DNA of 64,000 bases. Source: Plutella xylostella. Its lineage: Eukaryota > Arthropoda > Insecta > Lepidoptera > Plutellidae. The stretch's first letter is position 1, and every line of letters starts with the position of its first letter. A program made the position numbers and the translations under genes. The stretch is from the NCBI RefSeq assembly GCF_932276165.1, contig NC_064004.1, positions 754,001-818,000 on the forward strand. Reading direction: 5' to 3'. Shown in pieces: positions 11,764 to 22,974 of this stretch. A model generated the notes under the pieces. That model did no database searches. It was not told the DNA's origin and was given only the letters and a program-made list of their open reading frames with translations.

Positions 11764-12459
11764 CTAAAAAGAAAAAAACAAGTCTATTGGACACTGCATT
11801 ATAAGCATTATTTCATATTAAGTTTTTTTGTTAACGTCGATCATTAGAGACGTAAAACCTATATTGTTTAAAAATACTTGTAAATTGTTCATGCTTAACT
11901 GCAAAGACGACACTGAGATATGATGGTCTAAAATATCATAAGTGCACGCTATGTATTATATATTTATTCAATAAGTAGTAATTTTGAGTTTTCCTCTTGG
12001 ATGGCCAAATGCACTGGGTTCGGTTGGTAGGTTATAAAATTCTAAAAGTATTTAAAAAACATTATTTTGGATTGCGTAGCGCGATTTATTGGATAATAAC
12101 CATTAATCATCTAGATTCATTTTCACAATCAAATAATTATAAATTATAATTATAACTAAGTCTAAGTACCAATAATCATTAGCAATCTAGATGGATATTA
12201 GGAATTATTTTAATACAATTACTAAAAATAACATTAAGTTGGAGGATGACTGTACCTTTTTTACCAAAACATAACAAGACTAATAATAAATAAAAAAGGA
12301 AATATCAGAGTCAGAGGCCGTGTGGGTAAGTCAAACCAGAATTCAAAATAAGACTGTACATTATTATACATAGGTATAAGATATTACTATTGCCACCTTA
12401 TTAAAAATTAAATAAATCGTACCAACGTGCTATAGAAAAAAAAGAGTCAAATGGTTATG
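11764..12459. other. Intron between T11 and T12, no gene recognised
   Basis: 696 bp of AT-rich sequence. The only feature I see is CTATTGGACACTGC (11784-11797), a conserved element upstream of the T12 acceptor. On the minus strand it reads as TCCAATAG. Confidence 0.5.
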
Positions 12460-13514
12460 TTATTCGATTACTAATTCAGGATGATGGACTTTAGCATGTG
12501 CCTTCACTTTCCATTTACCAACGAAAAGTCTACCGCAAACCGGGCACGGATGTTTCTTCGTATCATCGTGTATTAGGACATGATTCGCCAACGATTTCTC
12601 ACTTGTTAGCCCTTTCCCACAAACATTGCACTTAAAAGGCGTTTCACCTGTGTGGTTCGCATACACATGCTGCTCAAGTGTGCGCCGCAGTTTGAACACC
12701 TTATTGCAGTATTGGCACGTCAAATCTTTGGAGTGAATCGTTTTAAAATGATAATATAAGAGAGTTCTGTCATGGTAGACCTCATTGCAAGATTTGCAGG
12801 GGAACATCGTCCGAGTCTTCCCATGAACATTGACACGATGATGCTCTAGCATCTGAGAACATTTAAATCGATCATTGCACAGTTTACATCTGTGCGGCCA
12901 GCATTGCTTGTTTAACGCTAAATGCTCTCGCTTCATCTCCTTAGTCGGAAATGACATCTTGCAACGATTACACGAAAACACGTCCTTGTGATTGGTCAGG
13001 ACGTGTCCGTCTAGACCTTTTTGCGTTGAGAAATTTCGACCGCACACATCGCAGATGTGTCTCGTAAGATGCAGTGCAGCGTGTAGGAAAAGGCCGTAGA
13101 AACCTTGGAACACCTTTTCGCAAATATAGCAATAGAACCTGTCGTTCTCTAACTTGAGAGCAGCAAGGCCGACGTCGTGTTGTAGATTTATATTGATATG
13201 ATGGTGAGACACAAGATGTTGAGCCAAAGGCTCGAGCGTGGGGAATTCCTCCTTACATACCTTGCATCTCAAATCGATTATATCTACCCTAGTGATAAAC
13301 TTTTCGTTAACTACAGTGGATCTGTCGATTTGATGCTCCGAATCCATGTGTTTCCTAAATAAATTGGCGTCTTCAAAGGCTGAGGGACAGAAACTGCAGC
13401 CTATTAATGTTCGGTCTTTATGTACGAACGGATAGGCGGTTGAGTATTTCAACATAAGTTTTGCGTTTTCCTTCGGTATGGCCATCGGTGCTTGCAACGG
13501 GTCAGTCCCACTCA
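12460..13514 (-). CDS. Terminal exon T11 (group B), 10 zinc fingers
   Basis: The acceptor tttttttttctttttag lies at 13515-13531; the exon starts TG|AGT. The sequence continues through an internal ATG (MAIPKE) into motif PKENAKLMLKYSTAYPF. Ten fingers follow: CSFC, CKVC, CYIC, CDVC, CNRC (C2HC, ends KQC), CKLC, CKSC, CQYC, CNVC and CPVC ... HAKVHH. The HTGETPFKC linker joins fingers 8 and 9. The apparent GTG start at 13515 overlaps the AG acceptor and is not a start codon. Length is 1055 nt. Confidence 0.9.
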
Positions 13515-13879
13515 CTAAAAAGAAAAAAAAACAACGCTATTGGATACTGCAATAAAATTGTGTGCAAAATATAAATAACACTTAAGATAAGAACATTTCT
13601 TATCAAACAAGAAAAGTTTTGAACTTTCATTCATTGCACTTTTGGCCATCGTACAGGATTTTCAGCAAGTGGTTTTTATCTTAATAAGGTAGAAAAAATA
13701 TATAACTTGGCTTTTACTTTCATATCGACTATCTATTAAAAATCTTTACCATGTGAAGAATGTATTTGACAGAATATTCATAATGTATGAGATGTTGAAC
13801 ATCTTATTAGGTATGTTTTACTTGATTTGGCTGTATAAATTGCGATTCTGAGAGACATCTGCATTCTGGATTATCATTG

Positions 13880-13960
13880 TATACCACTTAATTGCATGTT
13901 CCCTCACTTTTCTTATAACAACGAGTCTACCACACATGGGACCCAGCACTCTACTAATAA
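13880..13960 (-). pseudogene. Decayed scrap of a group B terminal exon (finger 10 region)
   Basis: On the plus strand TTGCATGTTCCCTCACTTTT and the following bases, up to the CACATGGGACC segment, match the order of the finger-10 coding region of T9 (15870-15935, TTCGCATGTTCCCTCAATTT...). The scrap is frame-broken and isolated. It lies between T10 and T11 and looks like the remnant of a deleted exon copy. Confidence 0.6.
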
Positions 13961-14042
13961 ACACCCTGGATTAACGTAACATAGGCTCGGGCCACGGGAT
14001 AGCCTTTTCAGGCAAAGCGTAGCCACCCGAGAAATGCTAGAT

Positions 14043-15115
14043 CTATATTACCATATCAGGGTGGTGGAGTTTTGCATGCCCCCTCAGTTTAGTTATTCCG
14101 ACAAAAACTCTACCGGGACAAACGGGACACGGAACTTTCTTCGTATCGTCATGAATCATTGAATGCTTAGACAACGATTTCTTACTTGTGCATCCTTTAT
14201 CGCAAACATCACACTTAAAGGGTCTGTCGCCCGTGTGGTTATAATTAACATGCTCCTCGAGTCGATCACGCGTTTTGAAAGTCTTGTCACAATATTGGCA
14301 CTTTAAATCGTCAGTGTGAGTCGATTTAAAGTGTAAGTGTAACAGTGTTCTATTGTAATAGACCTCGCCACACATTTTACACGTGAAGGTTCTCTTGGCC
14401 ATGCCATGCACATCGACGCAATGTTGATCTAACGCCTTATCGGATATAAAACGTTCTTTACACTGTCGACATGACCGGCGCCAGCATTTCTGGCTTGAAG
14501 CAAAATGCTCTCGCCTCTCTTGCAAGGACGGGAAGCCCTGCTTGCAACCTAAACACGAAAACTGTTTCGGTCCAGTGTGAGTACTTTGGACGTGTTCGTC
14601 TAATCCTTTTTTCGTCGCGAAATTTCTTCCGCACACAGCGCAGATTTGTCTCGGAAGATGCAAAGAGGTGTGGATGTAAAGGCCGTAAAAACCCTGAAAT
14701 ACCTTTTCGCATTCATAGCAATAGAACCTGTCGTTCTCCAACTTGAGCGGAACGAGGCCGAGGTCGTGTTCGGTGTCTATTTTAATTTGGTGTTGAGATA
14801 TGAGATGTTCAGCCAGGACTTCGAGCGTGGGGAAATCTACTTTGCATAAATTGCACCTTAACTGAAAGATGTCTACTCTAGTGATATCCTCCTTTTTTCT
14901 TCTTTTCTCTAGAAGAGTGGATCTATCGATTTGATGCTCGGAATCCATGTGTTCCCTAAAAGAATTTGGATCTTCAAAGACTGATGTACAAAAATAACAC
15001 CCTATGAATTTTCTCTCTTTTTGAATAAACGGATGGGCAGTTGAATGTTTCAATAAAAGTTTTGCGTTTTCCGTCGTAATGGCCATCTCAGCGTTCAAAC
15101 GTCGTCTTCGTTTCT
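14043..15115 (-). CDS. Terminal exon T10 (group B), 10 zinc fingers with an altered last finger
   Basis: The acceptor ttttttttctttttag lies at 15116-15131; the exon starts AG|AAA. A basic start (KRRRRLNAEMAI) leads into ENAKLLLKHSTAHPF, where Tyr of the usual TAYPF is His. Ten fingers follow: CYFC, CNLC, CYEC, CAVC, CLGC (C2HC), CRQC, CKMC, CQYC, CDVC and CPVC. Finger 10 reads CPVCPGRVF, one residue longer between the second Cys and first His than CPVCGRLF of T9, T11 and T12. The linker before finger 2 also has a short basic insertion (LLEKRRKKED). Length is 1073 nt. Confidence 0.9.
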
Positions 15116-15845
15116 CTAAAAAGAAAAAAAAGAAGCTATTGGACTCGGCACGTGAATTTTTAAAGACGATACATAGTTAACAGTGTAGTAAGTACACACA
15201 ATCACACGATAATTTATTAAGAATAAGTTACTACATGCGAAGTAGGTATAAGAAAGTAGGCCGGAATACAACCTGCGCAGTAATATTTGCCTGAATAAGA
15301 ATTCTAATGTTTCATCGTTTTAAAATCTAGAACATTCATAAATATGGAGTTTTGTTTTGACCTGGTAATGAATCTGAATTTAATAAATATGTGTGACTTA
15401 CGTCAAAATCAAAAGAATAGTAATATAGTTATTTCATAATTTATTAAAATAATCTTAGAATAATTAGCAATCTAGGTTTTAACTAATTAACAATATATTA
15501 TTACGATGTCTTAACTCTACACGAACGAACGTATCAAAGAAAGATTCAGACAAGATATTTACTGTTTATATTCATCATAACATCACCACGACCTCAGGGT
15601 TGGTGCGGAATATATTTGGAAAGTGGACGACTTTATGGTAGAAATTAAGTATGTCAATATGCAAAATAAGGTTTATGATTGACTTGGTAGCCATTTTTTA
15701 TGATTTACCGTTTTAATTACATATAGAAAACACTTTTATAGTTCATATTTGCTAAAACATAAAAATCCTTAGGTACATGTTGTGCAGGTTAATTATCATT
15801 TTTTAGCATTTTAGACTCCAAATAGACGCACTATTGGCATACTTA
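15116..15845. other. Intron between T9 and T10, no gene recognised
   Basis: 730 bp of AT-rich sequence apart from the CTATTGGACTCGGC element at 15136-15149 upstream of the T10 acceptor. No repeat I can name and no exon. Confidence 0.5.
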
Positions 15846-16906
15846 TTATATTACAATCTCAGGATGATGGCGTTTCGCATGTTCCCTCAATTTCCACCTG
15901 GCAACGAACAGTCTCCCGCACACGGGGCACGGCACTTTCTTCGTATCGTCATGTATTATAACATGTTTAGCCAACGCCTTCTTGCTGACTAATCCTTTTT
16001 CGCAAACCGGACACTTAAACGGCCTCTCACCCGTATGCGTCGAGTTGACGTGCTCCTGCAGACTGCTCCGCACTTTGAACGTGCGGTCGCAGTACTGGCA
16101 ACGCAAGTCGTCTGTGTGAGTCGATTTGAAATGGAAGTACAGCAGTGTCCGGTTGTGGTAGACCTCTCCGCAGAGCTTGCACGTGTGCATGCGGCGCGTC
16201 ATGCCGTGCACGTTGACGCGGTGGTGCTCCAGCATCTCTTTGCAGGTGAAGCGGTCGTGGCACTGTCTGCACCGGATCGGTAAGCAACTCTTGCTCATCG
16301 CCAAATGCTCTCGCCTCTTCTCTTTAGAGGGAAACGTCTGCTTGCAACGCTTGCAGGGGAAGTCAACGCGTACAGTGTGACTGTTCAGCACGTGTCTGTC
16401 CAGTCCGTTTTGAGTAGCAAAGTTCTTCCCGCACGCATCGCAGATGTTCCTCGAAAGATGACTGATGGCGTGTACGAATAGAGCGTAGAATGCTATGAAA
16501 ACCTTTTGGCATACGTAACAAAAGAATCTTTCTTTTTCTAACTTAAGTGGGGCAAGGCCGAGGTCGTGTTGTGAATCTATTTTTATTTGATGCTGAGATA
16601 TAAGATGTTCCGACAGAGGCTCAAGCGTGGGGAATCCCTCTTTACATATCTTACATCGTAAGTCATGGATGTCTACTCTAGTTGTAAATTTTTCGGTAAC
16701 AGCAGTAGACTTATCGATTTGGTGGTGCTCCCAATCCATGTGTTCCCTAAACTGGGTTGGATCTTCGAAGGGAGAGTAGCAGAAGCAGCAGCCTATATAT
16801 TTTCGTTCGATTTGAATGAATGGATAAGCGGTGGTGTGTCTCAACATTAATTTTGCGTTTTCCTTCGGGATGGCCATCGGAGCAGCCAATGAGTCTCCTC
16901 GTTTCA
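15846..16906 (-). CDS. Terminal exon T9 (group B), 10 zinc fingers
   Basis: The acceptor ttttttttctttttag lies at 16907-16922; the exon starts TG|AAA and ends with TAA at 15846-15848. Motif PKENAKLMLRHTTAYPF precedes ten fingers: CCFC, CKIC, CYVC, CDAC, CKRC (C2HC), CRQC, CKLC, CQYC, CPVC and CPVC ... HAKRHH. Finger 1 has an extra His (MDWEHHQID). It is near-parallel to T12 along its length. Only 119 bp separate its acceptor from the stop of T8. A GC-rich block at 16030-16290 yields shadow frames on both strands. Confidence 0.9.
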
Positions 16907-17025
16907 CTAAAAAGAAAAAAAACAACACTATTGGAGACTGTAGTATGAAATTGTATGAAACTATAAACAATGTATACCTACCTACCTACTGCTTAATTAA
17001 GAAGATTTTCAAAATATATATAATT

Positions 17026-18104
17026 TCAAAAATCCATAATCTTAGAGCATGCTTCTTTAAAAAAACCGTTTCTATAACCTTCTAGGTGATACTTTTTAGC
17101 ATGATCTCGGATATATCTGACTGACAAAACTTTTTTACAAATGGGACAAGTCTTTTTTTGATCGCCGTGAGTAATCATGTGTAATCTGATACTTTTTTTG
17201 GTTCGAAACGTCTTCTCGCATATAGCGCACTGGTGAGGCTTCCCTCCAGTGTGCACTAATACATGTTCTTCCAACTTTGACCGTACTGAAAAACATTTAC
17301 CGCAATCACTACATTTGAGCTCATCCGTATGTTCTTTTCTAAAATGACAATAAAGTTTGTTTCGAGTATCTAACTGTATGCCGCATTCTTTGCATGGATA
17401 AGTTTTCTTCGCTATCCCATGCACGTCAAACAAATGATTTTCCAATGGCGACCAATACAGGAAACGCTCTTTGCAAATGTGACAAGCCAGTGGCAAACAT
17501 CTCTTGTTCTCTTCCACATGCTGCCGTCTGGCCAAGTTTGATGAAAAACCCTTTCTGCAAACTCTGCAGAAAAACTCCGAGTTGGAATGTTTGAGCAGTA
17601 CGTGATAATTAAGGGCTGAATCACGTTCGAAATTTTTGCCACACTTCTCGCACACGTAACGTTGATAGTGTGATCCCGAATGCCTGGAGAGCTGGTTAAG
17701 CGTAGAGAACTTTTTATCACAAACCATGCAAACGAATTTATCCATCACCAACCGCATTGGAACCAATTTTAAGTTGGATACAGTTTTTATATCATACTTG
17801 TGTTCTGTATTCAAGTGGTGTGACAATGAGTCTAGTGAGTCAAACACGCCGACACAACTTATACACTGTAAGTCAGTGATGTCAATCCTTAAATTTAACT
17901 TATTATTCAGCGGCTGAGATTTGTCTACATTTTTATGAGCGGAATCGACGTGTTTCCTGAATACAGTAGGGTCGTTGAAGGATAATGTACAAAAGCAGCA
18001 ACGAATGCTACTGCCGGTTACTTGGAATGGATAAGCCGTGGAATGATTTAGTATTATAGCAGTGTTCTTCCACGCCTCAGTTGTTTCGGTGTCCTCCGTT
18101 TTTC
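17026..18104 (-). CDS. Terminal exon T8 (group C), 10 zinc fingers
   Basis: The acceptor cgtctcttttttag lies at 18105-18118; the exon starts GA|AAA. Opening GKTEDTETTEAWKNTA runs into IILNHSTAYPFQV, then ten fingers: CCFC, CISC, CMVC, CEKC, CRVC (C2HC, ends KRC), CHIC, CKEC, CSDC, CAIC and CPIC ... HAKKYH. The C-terminus extends to EACSKIMDF, nine residues past EAC in part because the stop used by T6/T7 is changed. Readings that start at ATGs in the intron (18156, 18132) cross the acceptor and are artefacts. T7 is a near copy. Confidence 0.9.
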
Positions 18105-18297
18105 CTAAAAAAGAGACGTTTACTTTTACCATCGGAAAAAGGCATTTTAAGTACATTTCATTCTTATTATTGGGAGTAAATTATTTGATCGTTAGTTATA
18201 TTAAATGCGCTCAGAAACTTGTGGACCGATTTACTAGTTACCTAACCTACATACCTTCCTATAGACCTGCCTAGGCCTCTTCTATACGGGTTGTCAT

Positions 18298-18758
18298 TAG
18301 GGCATGCAATACCGCAATACCGGTATTGCGTAATACCGGGATCCCGGACAAAATCCACGCTTTTTTCAATACCGGTATTGAAAGTTAATAACGGTATTGA
18401 AGTAATACCGGAATCGGACATTTTTTAGGCTATAAATCAAGCGATTAAGATATAGTTAGCCTTGTGTTGTGTGTGTTATCAACCGTTACATGCGGTTTTT
18501 GGCCTTTGGAAACCTACTTGTTGTCCATTCGTTCTAAAATTTTAACTCTAATACTCAATTCTCGTAAAAAATGTTACATAATACATAATTTGATTGCCTT
18601 TTCTTGTTGTATTTTGCCCTATACGACCTTTTAACAAAATATATGCCATTTATAACAAGGAAGTCTAATACCGGTATTAATACCGGGATCCCGGTATTGA
18701 GTTCCGGTATTAGAACTCAATACCGGTATTGAAAATATTACCGGTATTGCATGCCCTA
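18298..18758. mobile_element. hAT-type MITE, 461 bp (copy in unit 1)
   Basis: Ends are TAGGGCATGCAATACCG and inverse GGTATTGCATGCCCTA, flanked by perfect 8-bp GTTGTCAT (18290-18297 and 18759-18766). The interior is rich in AATACCGGTATT palindromes. The terminal sequence is close to that of the element at 3657 (TAGGGCRTGCAA), so the two are related families. Confidence 0.9.
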
Positions 18759-19803
18759 GTTGTCATAGTGTAAGAGAAACCTTTTTTGAAAATAAACTTA
18801 ATGTTAAATGCATTTACTGCCAGTCAACCTGCAGGAGGCTCAAAGAGAGGAATGTAAGGATGTGCTAAAAATCATTTAAAATATGACTGAGACGACATCC
18901 TGTCTTGTTTTTCCAGGAAGATAGGCAGATGAACCGTTCAGAATCTGTCAATTTAGCATCTTAGATAAAAAATAGACTTTAGGTCACTTTTATTAGCCAT
19001 ATTTTCACTCTCAGTTAATATAAGAACAGTTGGATATTACCTATATTAAAAGGGAAATGTAGGGAAAATGCAATGCAAGTTCGGCATAATACATTTATTT
19101 TCAAAAGGAATGTACACAAAATTTCGTTTCCCTTAGTATGAGATAAATTATCGCTAATGGAGTTGACGATTATTCTTAATAATAATCATATCGAACATAA
19201 TAATCGAACGCGAGGAGATATATGGCCCTACAACAAAAACTTAGGGTGCTTACACTTACTAAAGCGCTCATGACATTTAAAAATCCGAGAATTGCTCCGT
19301 GAGTGAGAGCTTTTACATAATCAGGTACAGGTAGATACAGGGAACCCGATTCTCTATGTAAGCAACCTTAGACACTATTTAATACATGTTTAGCGCTGTC
19401 AAACAAGTCAAATTTAAAGTTTTTTGTGGTAGTACAGATACTGTTTACACCTAACTGTGAGAGCTGATACATCATAAACTTAGTTCAGAACGTAAGAGGA
19501 AGCTGTGTACCAGTTCTTACAAAAAATTCCCCTAATTTTGTAAAGCCGAAAGTTTGTGAGTGTGTGTGTTAATGTGTATGCCTGATATCACGTCAAAACG
19601 GCTGAACCGATTTAAACGAATTTTGGTATGGAGTTAGGTAAGACCCTGGATATAGAGATAAATTACGTTGGATAAACAAACAACACTATTGGAGTCGAGC
19701 AGTCGAGTCTGTAGTATGAAATTGTAACAAACTATAAACAATGTATACCTACTGCTTACTTAAGAAGATTTTCAATATCAAAATATTTTCAAAATTCCCT
19801 ATT

Positions 19804-20873
19804 CTAAGAGCATGCTTCTTTAAATAAACCGTTTTTATAGCTTTCTAGGTGAAACTGTTTTGCATGATCTCGGAGATATCTGGTTGTCAAAACTTTCTTA
19901 CAAATGGGACAAGTCTTTTTTTGATCACCGTGAGTAAGTGTGTGTTTCCTTAAAAATCCTTTGGTTCGAAACGCCTTCTCGCATAGAGCGCACTGGTGAG
20001 GCTTCCCTCCAGTATGCATTAATACATGATCTTCCAACTTTGACCGTATTGAAAAACATTTACCGCAATCACTACATTTCAGCTCGTTCGTATGGTATTT
20101 CCTAAAATGACAATAAAGTAGGCTTCGAGAAGATAACTGTGCCCCGCATTCTTTACATGAATAAATGTTCTTCGCTATCCCGTGCACGTCAAACAAATGT
20201 TTTTCCAATGCATACGCATGCAGTAAACGCTCTTTACAAATGTGACAACGCCGTGGCAAACATTTTTTACTCTCTTCAAAATGCTTCCGTCTGGCTAACT
20301 CTGATGAAAACTTCTTTTTGCAAGCTCTACAGAAAAAATCAAACTCCGAGTTGGAATGTTTGAACAACAGGTGTTCACTAAGGGCTGAACCACGTTCAAA
20401 ATTTTTGCCACACTTCTCGCACACGTTACGTTGATAGTGTGATCCCGAATGCCTGGAGAGCTGGATAAGCGAAGAGAACTTTTTGTCACAAACAATACAA
20501 ACGAATTTATCCATCACCAACAGCATTGGGACCAATTTTAAGTTGGATACAGTTTTTATATCATACTTGTGTTCTGTATTCAAGTGGTGTGCCAAAGAGT
20601 CTAGTGAGTCAAACACCCCGACACAACTTATACACTGTAAGTCAGTGATGTCAATCCTTAAATTTGATATCTTTTTCAGCGACTGAGATTTGTCTACATT
20701 TTGATGAGCGGTATCGATGTGTTTCCTGAATATAGACGGGTCGTTGAAGGATAATGTACAAAAGCAGCAACGAATGCTACTGCCGGTTACTTGGAATGGA
20801 TAAGCCGTGGAATGATTTAGTATTATAGCAGTGTTCTTCCACGCCTCACTTGTTTCGGTGTCCTCCGTTTTTC
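19804..20873 (-). CDS. Terminal exon T7 (group C), 10 zinc fingers
   Basis: The acceptor cgtctcttttttag lies at 20874-20887; the exon starts GA|AAA and ends EACS-TAG at 19804-19806. Motif IILNHSTAYPF is followed by fingers CCFC, CISC, CIVC, CEKC, CRAC (C2HC, ends KKC), CHIC, CKEC, CSDC, CALC and CPIC ... HAKQFH. The first part equals T8 almost exactly. From finger 2 to 7 it is nearly identical to T6. Fingers 8-9 (KCFSIRSKLEDH, KAFRTKGFLRKH) differ from both T6 and T8. Length is 1070 nt. Confidence 0.9.
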
Positions 20874-21066
20874 CTAAAAAAGAGACGTTTACTTTTACCA
20901 TCGGAAAAAGGCATTTTAAGTACATTTCATTCTTATTATTGGGAGTAAATTATTTGATCGTTAGTTATATTAAATGCGCTCAGAAACTTGTGGACCGATT
21001 TACTAGTAACCTAACCTACATACCTTCCTATAGACCTGCCTAGGCCTCTTCTATACGGGTTGTCAT

Positions 21067-21530
21067 TAGGGCATGCAATACCGCAATACCGGTATTGCGT
21101 AATACCGGGATCCCGGACAAAATCCACGCTTTTTTCAATACCGGTATTGGAAGTTAATACCGGTATTGAAGTAATACCGGAATCGGACATTTTTTAGGCT
21201 ATAAATTAAGCGATTAAGATATAGTTAGCCTTGTGTTGTGTGTGTTGTTTTCAACCGTTACATGCGGTTTTTGGCCTTTGGAAACCTACTTGTTGTCCAT
21301 TCGTTCTAAAATTTTAACTCTAATACTCAATTCTCGTAAAAAATGTTACATAATACATAATTTGATTGCCTTTTCTTGTTGTATTTTGGCCTATACGACC
21401 TTTTAACAAAATATATGCCATTTATAACAAGGAAGTCTAATACCGGTATTAATACCGGGATCCCGGTATTGAGTTCCGGTATTAGAACTCAATACCGGTA
21501 TTGAAAATATTACCGGTATTGCATGCCCTA
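21067..21530. mobile_element. hAT-type MITE (copy in unit 2)
   Basis: Same ends, interior and GTTGTCAT target duplication as the element at 18298. It was therefore inherited by segmental duplication, not inserted independently. Confidence 0.9.
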
Positions 21531-22210
21531 GTTGTCATAGTGTAAGAGAAACCTTTTTTGAAAATAAACTTAATGTTAATTTACTGCCAGTCAACCTGCA
21601 GGACGCTCAAAGAGAGGAATGTAAGGATGTGCTAAAAATACATTTAAAATATGACTGAGACGACATCCTGTCTTGTTTTTCCAGGGAGATAGGCAGATGA
21701 ACCGTTCAGAATCTGTCAATTTAGCATCTTAGATAAAAAAAATAGACTTTAGGTCACTTTTATTAGCCATATTTTCACTCTCAGTTAATATAAGAACAGT
21801 TGGATATAACCTATATTAAAAGGGAAATGTAGGGAAAATGCAATGCAAGTTCGGCATAATACATTTATTTTCAAAAGGTGTGTACACAAAATTTCGTTTC
21901 CCTTAGTATGAGTTAAATTATCGCTAATGGAGTTGACGATTATTCTTAATAATAATCATATCGAACATAATAATCGAACGCGAGGAGATATATGACCCTA
22001 CCACAAAAACTTAGGTTGCTTACATTATTTGCGAAAGGGCTCATGACATTAAAAAATCCGGGAAATGCTCCGTGAGTGAGCGCTTGTACATTATCAGGCT
22101 ACCGGTACAGATAGATACAGGGAACCCGATTCTCTATGTAAGCACCCTTAGATAGTATTTAACACATGTTTAGCGCTGTCAAACAAGTCAAATTTTAATG
22201 TTTACACCTA

Positions 22211-22630
22211 AGCGTCAATTCACACGTACCACAACCACACCACGTCGCAGCGACAAAATGTGGTCAAGCTGTGGTTACGTGTGAATTGTGTGACAGCGGC
22301 TTTTTGCAGTTGCGTTGTGGCAGCGACAAAATGTCGATGTGGTTGCGTTGTCGCTGTCATTGCGATGTGGTAACCACGTCGTCGTGTGCAGTTAATACGG
22401 AAAACAAGTTGCCGCGGTGCCGCCGCCGCGTGGCGGCGTTGCCGTTGCGATGTGGTTGCGATGTGGTTGCGATGTGGTCGTATTACACAGGTGGTCGATA
22501 ACAACGGCAAAATGTGGCACGTGTGAATTGGATTATTCATTGTCAATACAAAATATACGCCCGACCACATCGCGTGGTTGTGGTGTGGTTGTGGCTGTGG
22601 TGTGGTTGTGGTACGTCTGAATTGACCCTA
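22211..22630. mobile_element. MITE of about 420 bp present only in unit 2
   Basis: Inverted ends are GTCAATTCACACGTACCAC (22214) and GTGGTACGTCTGAATTGAC (22609-22627). The interior is repeats of GTGGTTGYGRTG. Unit 1 has the empty site TTTACACCTAACTGTGAGAG near 19447, so the insertion is younger than the duplication. The target duplication is short, CCTAA or a part of it. The frames at 22220-22570 and 22271-22501 lie wholly inside it and are low-complexity noise. Confidence 0.8.
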
Positions 22631-22974
22631 ACTGTGAGAGCTGATACATCATAAACTTAGTTCAGAACGTAAAGGAAGCTGTGTACCAGTTCTTAAAAAA
22701 AATCCCCCTAATATTGTAAAGCCGAAAGTTTGTGAGTGTGTGTGATAATAATATGTATGCCTTCTCTCACGTCAAAACGGCTGAACCGATTTTAACGAAT
22801 TTTGGTATGGAGTTAGCTAAGACCCTTGATATAGAGATAAATTACGTTGGATAAACAAACAACACTATTGGAGTCGAGTCTGTAGTATGAAATTGTAACA
22901 AACTTTAAACAATGTATACCTACTGCTTACTTAAGAAGATTTTCAATATCAAAATATTTCCAAAATTCCCTATT

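Larger units (their letters stand above)
16921..19678. repeat. Segmental duplication, copy 1 (contains T8)
   Basis: The sequence AACAACACTATTGG starts a unit at 16921, again at 19679 and again at 22858. Unit 1 (about 2.76 kb) and unit 2 (about 3.18 kb) align along nearly their whole length: the downstream flank, the zinc-finger exon, the intron, a hAT MITE with the same 8-bp target duplication, and the distal flank. Unit 2 is longer by about 420 bp, the size of the MITE at 22211-22630. Confidence 0.85.
19679..22857. repeat. Segmental duplication, copy 2 (contains T7)
   Basis: Partner of 16921-19678. It carries T7, the same hAT MITE with the same target duplication (21059-21066 and 21531-21538), and one extra MITE. 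A third, partial unit begins at 22858 and contains T6, but diverges upstream of about 24050. Confidence 0.85.

Noticed and set aside
14458..16380. Frames at 14458-14712 (-), 14471-14849 (+), 16027-16380 (both strands)
   Set aside because: Shadows of T10 and T9 in other frames.
22220..22620. Cys/Arg/His-rich frames on both strands
   Set aside because: Entirely inside a low-complexity MITE of GTGGTTGYG repeats; the empty site in the sister segment shows it is inserted DNA.
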